From JAJDIA01 sp031555505 (GTDB lineage: Bacteria; Bacteroidota; Bacteroidia; Bacteroidales; Tannerellaceae), in NCBI GenBank assembly GCA_031555505.1, contig JAVBUH010000036.1, forward strand, positions 1 to 17,942: a DNA stretch of 17,942 nt. The letters are read 5' to 3'. The translations under genes and the position numbers were made by a program. The notes under the pieces are model-generated. The model had not been told where the DNA came from, did no database searches, and worked only from the letters and a program-made list of their open reading frames with translations. Below are positions 15,938 to 17,942 of this stretch, piece by piece (within the stretch, counting starts at the first letter, position 1; every line of letters starts with the position of its first letter).

Positions 15938-17083
15938 TTATGCTTGATGGTTCGTATTCAGGTGTTTGATAAAGGCGCGGCGCGTCTTGTGATGTTCGCT
16001 CTTAAAATAATCCCATTGTGCCTGGATGGCGTTGTTGAGCTCCAGTTCAGGGTTGCTTTCGGCGTAGATCACACCGAGGCTGCGGTAGATCGGGATAAGG
16101 TCGTTGAACAACAGCGCATTCACACCCTTACCCTGGTACTCGGGGAGTACACCGGCCAGGCAGAGGTCGATCACTTCGGGCTTCAACTTAAATGCTTTCA
16201 GCAGGTGAAACCAGCCGAAGGGGAACAGCTTTCCTTTTGCTTTTTGCAAAGCCTTCGACAGGTTGGGCAGCGACACGCCAAATCCCACCACCTTGTTATC
16301 TTCTTCCCGTACGATCAACATTACCAGATCCAAACGGAGTAACGGGATATATTGTTTGATATAGTAATCGATCTGTTTCTCTGTGAGCGGCACAAAGCCG
16401 TACAAGGGTTTGTAGGCCTCGTTCAGCGTATAGAACAATGGACGGGCGTATGGCATGATTTCCTTCACGGATTTGAACTTCATCACCTTCAGTCCGAATT
16501 TCTTCTTTACGATCTCACCGATGCGCTGGTGCTTTTCCGGGATATCGCCGGGGATATAGATCTTGAACTCGTGCCAGTCCTGGTCTTTTACATACCCCAA
16601 CCGCTCCATGTGGACGGGATAGTAAGGATAGTTGTAGATGGTAACCATGGTACTCAACTGGTCGAAACCGTGTACAAGCATCCCTTCGTAGTCCATATCT
16701 GTAAAACCCATAGGGCCATGCACGGCGTCCATGCCCTGTTGCTGAGCCCATCGCTCAACGGCACCGATGAGGGCATCGGTTACTTCCTGATCGTCGATAA
16801 AGTCTACAAACCCGAACCGTGCGTGCTTCTGATTCCACACTTCATTGCTTTTGCGGTTGATGATACCGGCAATGCGACCAACAATCTTTCCGTCCCTGTA
16901 TGCAAGGTAATACACAGCATCGCATACTTCGAAAGCGGGGTTCTTCTCCCGGTCGAGTGTGTTCATTTCGTCGCTTATGAGGCCCGGCACATTGTAAGGG
17001 TTGTCTTTGTATAATTCCAGGCTAAATGTCACAAAGTCTTTCAGTTGCTTCTTCCCTGTAACTTCACGTATTTCTATGCTCAT
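15938..17083 (-). CDS. GNAT-like acetyltransferase
   Basis: This is a 381-aa cytoplasmic protein resembling the YghO-type N-acetyltransferase-like proteins common in Bacteroidota. The N-terminal part has YYLAYRDGKIVGRIAGIIN (58-76), a GNAT-like beta-hairpin. The C-terminal part has LCLAGVLPEYQGKGVNALLF (307-326), where QGKG (317-320) fits the acetyl-CoA pyrophosphate loop, and then YAESNPELELN (340-350). The whole looks like two diverged GNAT-like halves around HGPMGFTDMDYEGML (122-136). The substrate is unknown. It is the first gene of the minus-strand operon with parE, coaD and the protease, and has a -7-like box 39 bp upstream. Confidence 0.8.
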   Translation of the reverse strand: MSIEIREVTGKKQLKDFVTFSLELYKDNPYNVPGLISDEMNTLDREKNPAFEVCDAVYYLAYRDGKIVGRIAGIINRKSNEVWNQKHARFGFVDFIDDQEVTDALIGAVERWAQQQGMDAVHGPMGFTDMDYEGMLVHGFDQLSTMVTIYNYPYYPVHMERLGYVKDQDWHEFKIYIPGDIPEKHQRIGEIVKKKFGLKVMKFKSVKEIMPYARPLFYTLNEAYKPLYGFVPLTEKQIDYYIKQYIPLLRLDLVMLIVREEDNKVVGFGVSLPNLSKALQKAKGKLFPFGWFHLLKAFKLKPEVIDLCLAGVLPEYQGKGVNALLFNDLIPIYRSLGVIYAESNPELELNNAIQAQWDYFKSEHHKTRRAFIKHLNTNHQA

Positions 17084-17122
17084 CGGTATATTTTCAATTT
17101 GCTACATCTACTAGATTGCCGC

Positions 17123-17130
17123 CAAAGTTA
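17123..17130 (-). promoter_or_regulatory. -7 box for the acetyltransferase-parE operon
   Basis: TAACTTTG on the minus strand matches TAnnTTTG exactly and would start transcription near 17117, giving a leader of about 33 nt before ATG 17083. No clear TTTG -33 element is visible 19-21 bp upstream, so strength is uncertain. Confidence 0.5.
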
Positions 17131-17326
17131 AGCATTTAATTGACGTTCACCCGACGATTAGGCTGTTAATTTTTGCCTGCCTGCCCAAAATGGCAATGGT
17201 GCCGTGTGATTCGAAACCGGGCATGGATCCCATCGTAGCTGAGGTAACCCAGTAACTCTCCATGCTACATCTTCAAGTCTGCCCCGATTGGAAAGCGTTG
17301 ACCCTCAAATCCGCTCCGGCTGTCAG

Positions 17327-17359
17327 TTTGTAACTATTTGATAAAAAAGATGTTACAAA
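17327..17359. repeat. 8-bp inverted repeat TTTGTAAC/GTTACAAA
   Basis: Perfect arms at 17327-17334 and 17352-17359 are separated by 17 bp of A/T-rich sequence. The right arm overlaps the second copy of the direct repeat CAAATCCG (17356-17363). Confidence 0.5.
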
Positions 17360-17374
17360 TCCGTCAATCGCCAC

Positions 17375-17462
17375 AAAAAAGATCATAACGATCCAAAACG
17401 ATCGTTATTATGTTTGTTTAGGTTCATCATAATCTTCGTTTTGGAACATAATGATCTTTTTT
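17375..17462. repeat. Imperfect 27-bp AT-rich inverted repeat
   Basis: Arms 17375-17401 and 17436-17462 match at 24 of 27 positions when one is reverse-complemented, with a 34-nt centre. The outer 12 bp (AAAAAAGATCAT) and the inner 9 bp are perfect. Inside, ATAACGATC (17385-17393) also pairs perfectly with GATCGTTAT (17400-17408) around CAAAAC, so two folds compete. The T-run at the right arm would let a plus-strand transcript end here. Confidence 0.7.
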
Positions 17463-17552
17463 TCGGGAGACGATGGTGATTTGGAAGGCCAATCTTGCTG
17501 ATTGAATACCGGCCGTTCCACTGGCGGCATCTACACGCACGAGTACATGATT

Positions 17553-17633
17553 GAGGCCTGCGCCTCACCTGGACGAGGCGCAGGCCTCAGGGGGAGTGAG
17601 GCGCAGGCCTCGTGGAAGTGAGGCGCAGGCCTT
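17553..17633. repeat. Four copies of GAGGCGCAGGCCTC
   Basis: The 14-mer occurs inverted at 17553-17566, then direct at 17575-17588 and 17598-17611, and at 17620-17633 with the last base changed to T. Spacers are 8-9 bp and the direct copies have a 22-23-bp period. Each unit can form its own hairpin (GAGGC, loop GCAG, GCCTC), and copies one and two together form a perfect 14-bp stem with an 8-nt loop. The block is much richer in GC than the sequence around it. Confidence 0.85.
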
Positions 17634-17734
17634 GTTTGAGCAAAATCTGCATCTGGTCATTTCATCGGCAGGAACAGTGCTAAAACCTACCTTGCAGTGA
17701 GTATCCATCCGCTAAAACATCATACACGAAAATT

Positions 17735-17784
17735 GCTTTCACCCTGTCACTTTCTGCTGGTGGTCAATGAGTTACAGTGAAAGC
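17735..17784. repeat. Inverted repeat GCTTTCAC/GTGAAAGC
   Basis: Perfect 8-bp arms at 17735-17742 and 17777-17784 enclose 34 bp that include one TGTCAC box. A T-run (17791-17796) follows 6 bp after the right arm, so a weak plus-strand terminator is possible. Confidence 0.45.
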
Positions 17785-17893
17785 AGAGGCTTTTTTCCTG
17801 GTCTGCTGTCACGCTCCTATCACACCTTTTTCCAAAAACTGTCACTAAAATCAGGACGATATATCCCGGTATGCAGTGACAGCACAAGTGACA
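17745..17893. repeat. Cluster of five TGTCAC boxes
   Basis: TGTCAC occurs at 17745-17750, 17807-17812 and 17840-17845, and as GTGACA at 17876-17881 and 17888-17893. Flanks are shared: four of the five read CTGTCACT and the other CTGTCACG. Three direct copies are followed by two reversed ones, an arrangement seen in arrays of protein-binding sites. What binds is unknown. Confidence 0.6.
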
Positions 17894-17942
17894 GCAAAAC
17901 CGCTTTTTGAAGCTTCCTTTCACCCTAAGTGCCTGACTGACT

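Larger units (their letters stand above)
17084..17942. other. Repeat-rich intergenic region, no convincing gene
   Basis: These 859 bp run to the window edge without a credible coding frame. The longest frame (minus, 17383-17568, 61 codons) is arginine-rich and crosses repeats, so it is taken as chance. The stretch 17131-17320 shows nothing recognisable. From 17306 on it is dense in repeats: CAAATCCG twice (17306 and 17356), TTTGTAAC/GTTACAAA, a 27-bp inverted repeat, four GC-rich 14-mers, GCTAAAAC twice (17679 and 17711) and five TGTCAC boxes. Confidence 0.75.

Noticed and set aside
17195..17220. tRNA T-arm-like sequence (TTTCGAATCAC on the minus strand)
   Set aside because: The bases around the loop do not pair, and no acceptor or anticodon arm is found nearby.
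17383..17568. Minus-strand frame of 61 codons
   Set aside because: The composition is arginine-rich and basic, it crosses the AT-rich inverted repeat and ends in the GC-rich repeat block, and has no recognisable domain.
17345..17942. CRISPR array
   Set aside because: The repeats are short, self-complementary and differ in kind along the region; there are no uniform 25-40-bp repeats with unique spacers and no cas genes.

Overview
The window looks like chromosomal DNA of a Bacteroidales bacterium (Bacteroidota), probably near Parabacteroides/Tannerella. The evidence is several promoter boxes of the Bacteroidota form TAnnTTTG, few Shine-Dalgarno sites, a split MacB-type efflux operon ending in a LytS/LytR pair, a Bacteroidota-type ParE of 621 aa, and a Tat-exported TIM-barrel sugar isomerase-like protein. 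The genus is inferred from gene content and style; no marker gene settles it.

Left part (1-2885): a tRNA-Lys(UUU) gene and an AI-2E/PerM-family membrane protein on the minus strand, then a divergent PBP4-type D-Ala-D-Ala carboxypeptidase (dacB). The divergent region holds two -7-like boxes arranged as a perfect inverted repeat.

Middle-left (2868-9424), all minus strand and read right to left: a TolC-family outer-membrane channel, a MacA/HlyD-type periplasmic adaptor, a LolD/MacB-type ATPase, a MacB/FtsX-type permease, a LytS-type histidine kinase and a LytTR response regulator. Tight spacing and a good promoter in front of the tolC-like gene suggest one transcription unit: a tripartite export pump that carries its own regulator. 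A strong GC hairpin sits between the tolC-like and macA-like genes. The last gene overlaps dacB tail to tail.

Centre (9425-10803): a regulatory-looking intergenic region with two dyads, then a single plus-strand gene for a Tat-exported sugar isomerase/epimerase-like protein, closed by a clear intrinsic terminator.

Right part (10804-17083), all minus strand and read right to left: a GNAT-like acetyltransferase, parE, a possible 25-residue peptide, coaD, a C-terminal processing protease, and two half-size chromate (CHR) transporter subunits. Gaps are mostly 20 bp or less, so this looks like one mixed operon of housekeeping genes.

Right edge (17084-17942): 859 bp without a convincing gene but dense in repeats. 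There is an imperfect 27-bp AT-rich inverted repeat with competing internal hairpins, four copies of a GC-rich 14-mer that is itself a small hairpin, and five copies of TGTCAC in both orientations. This is the least explained part of the window and may be the border of an accessory element or the control region of a gene beyond the right edge.
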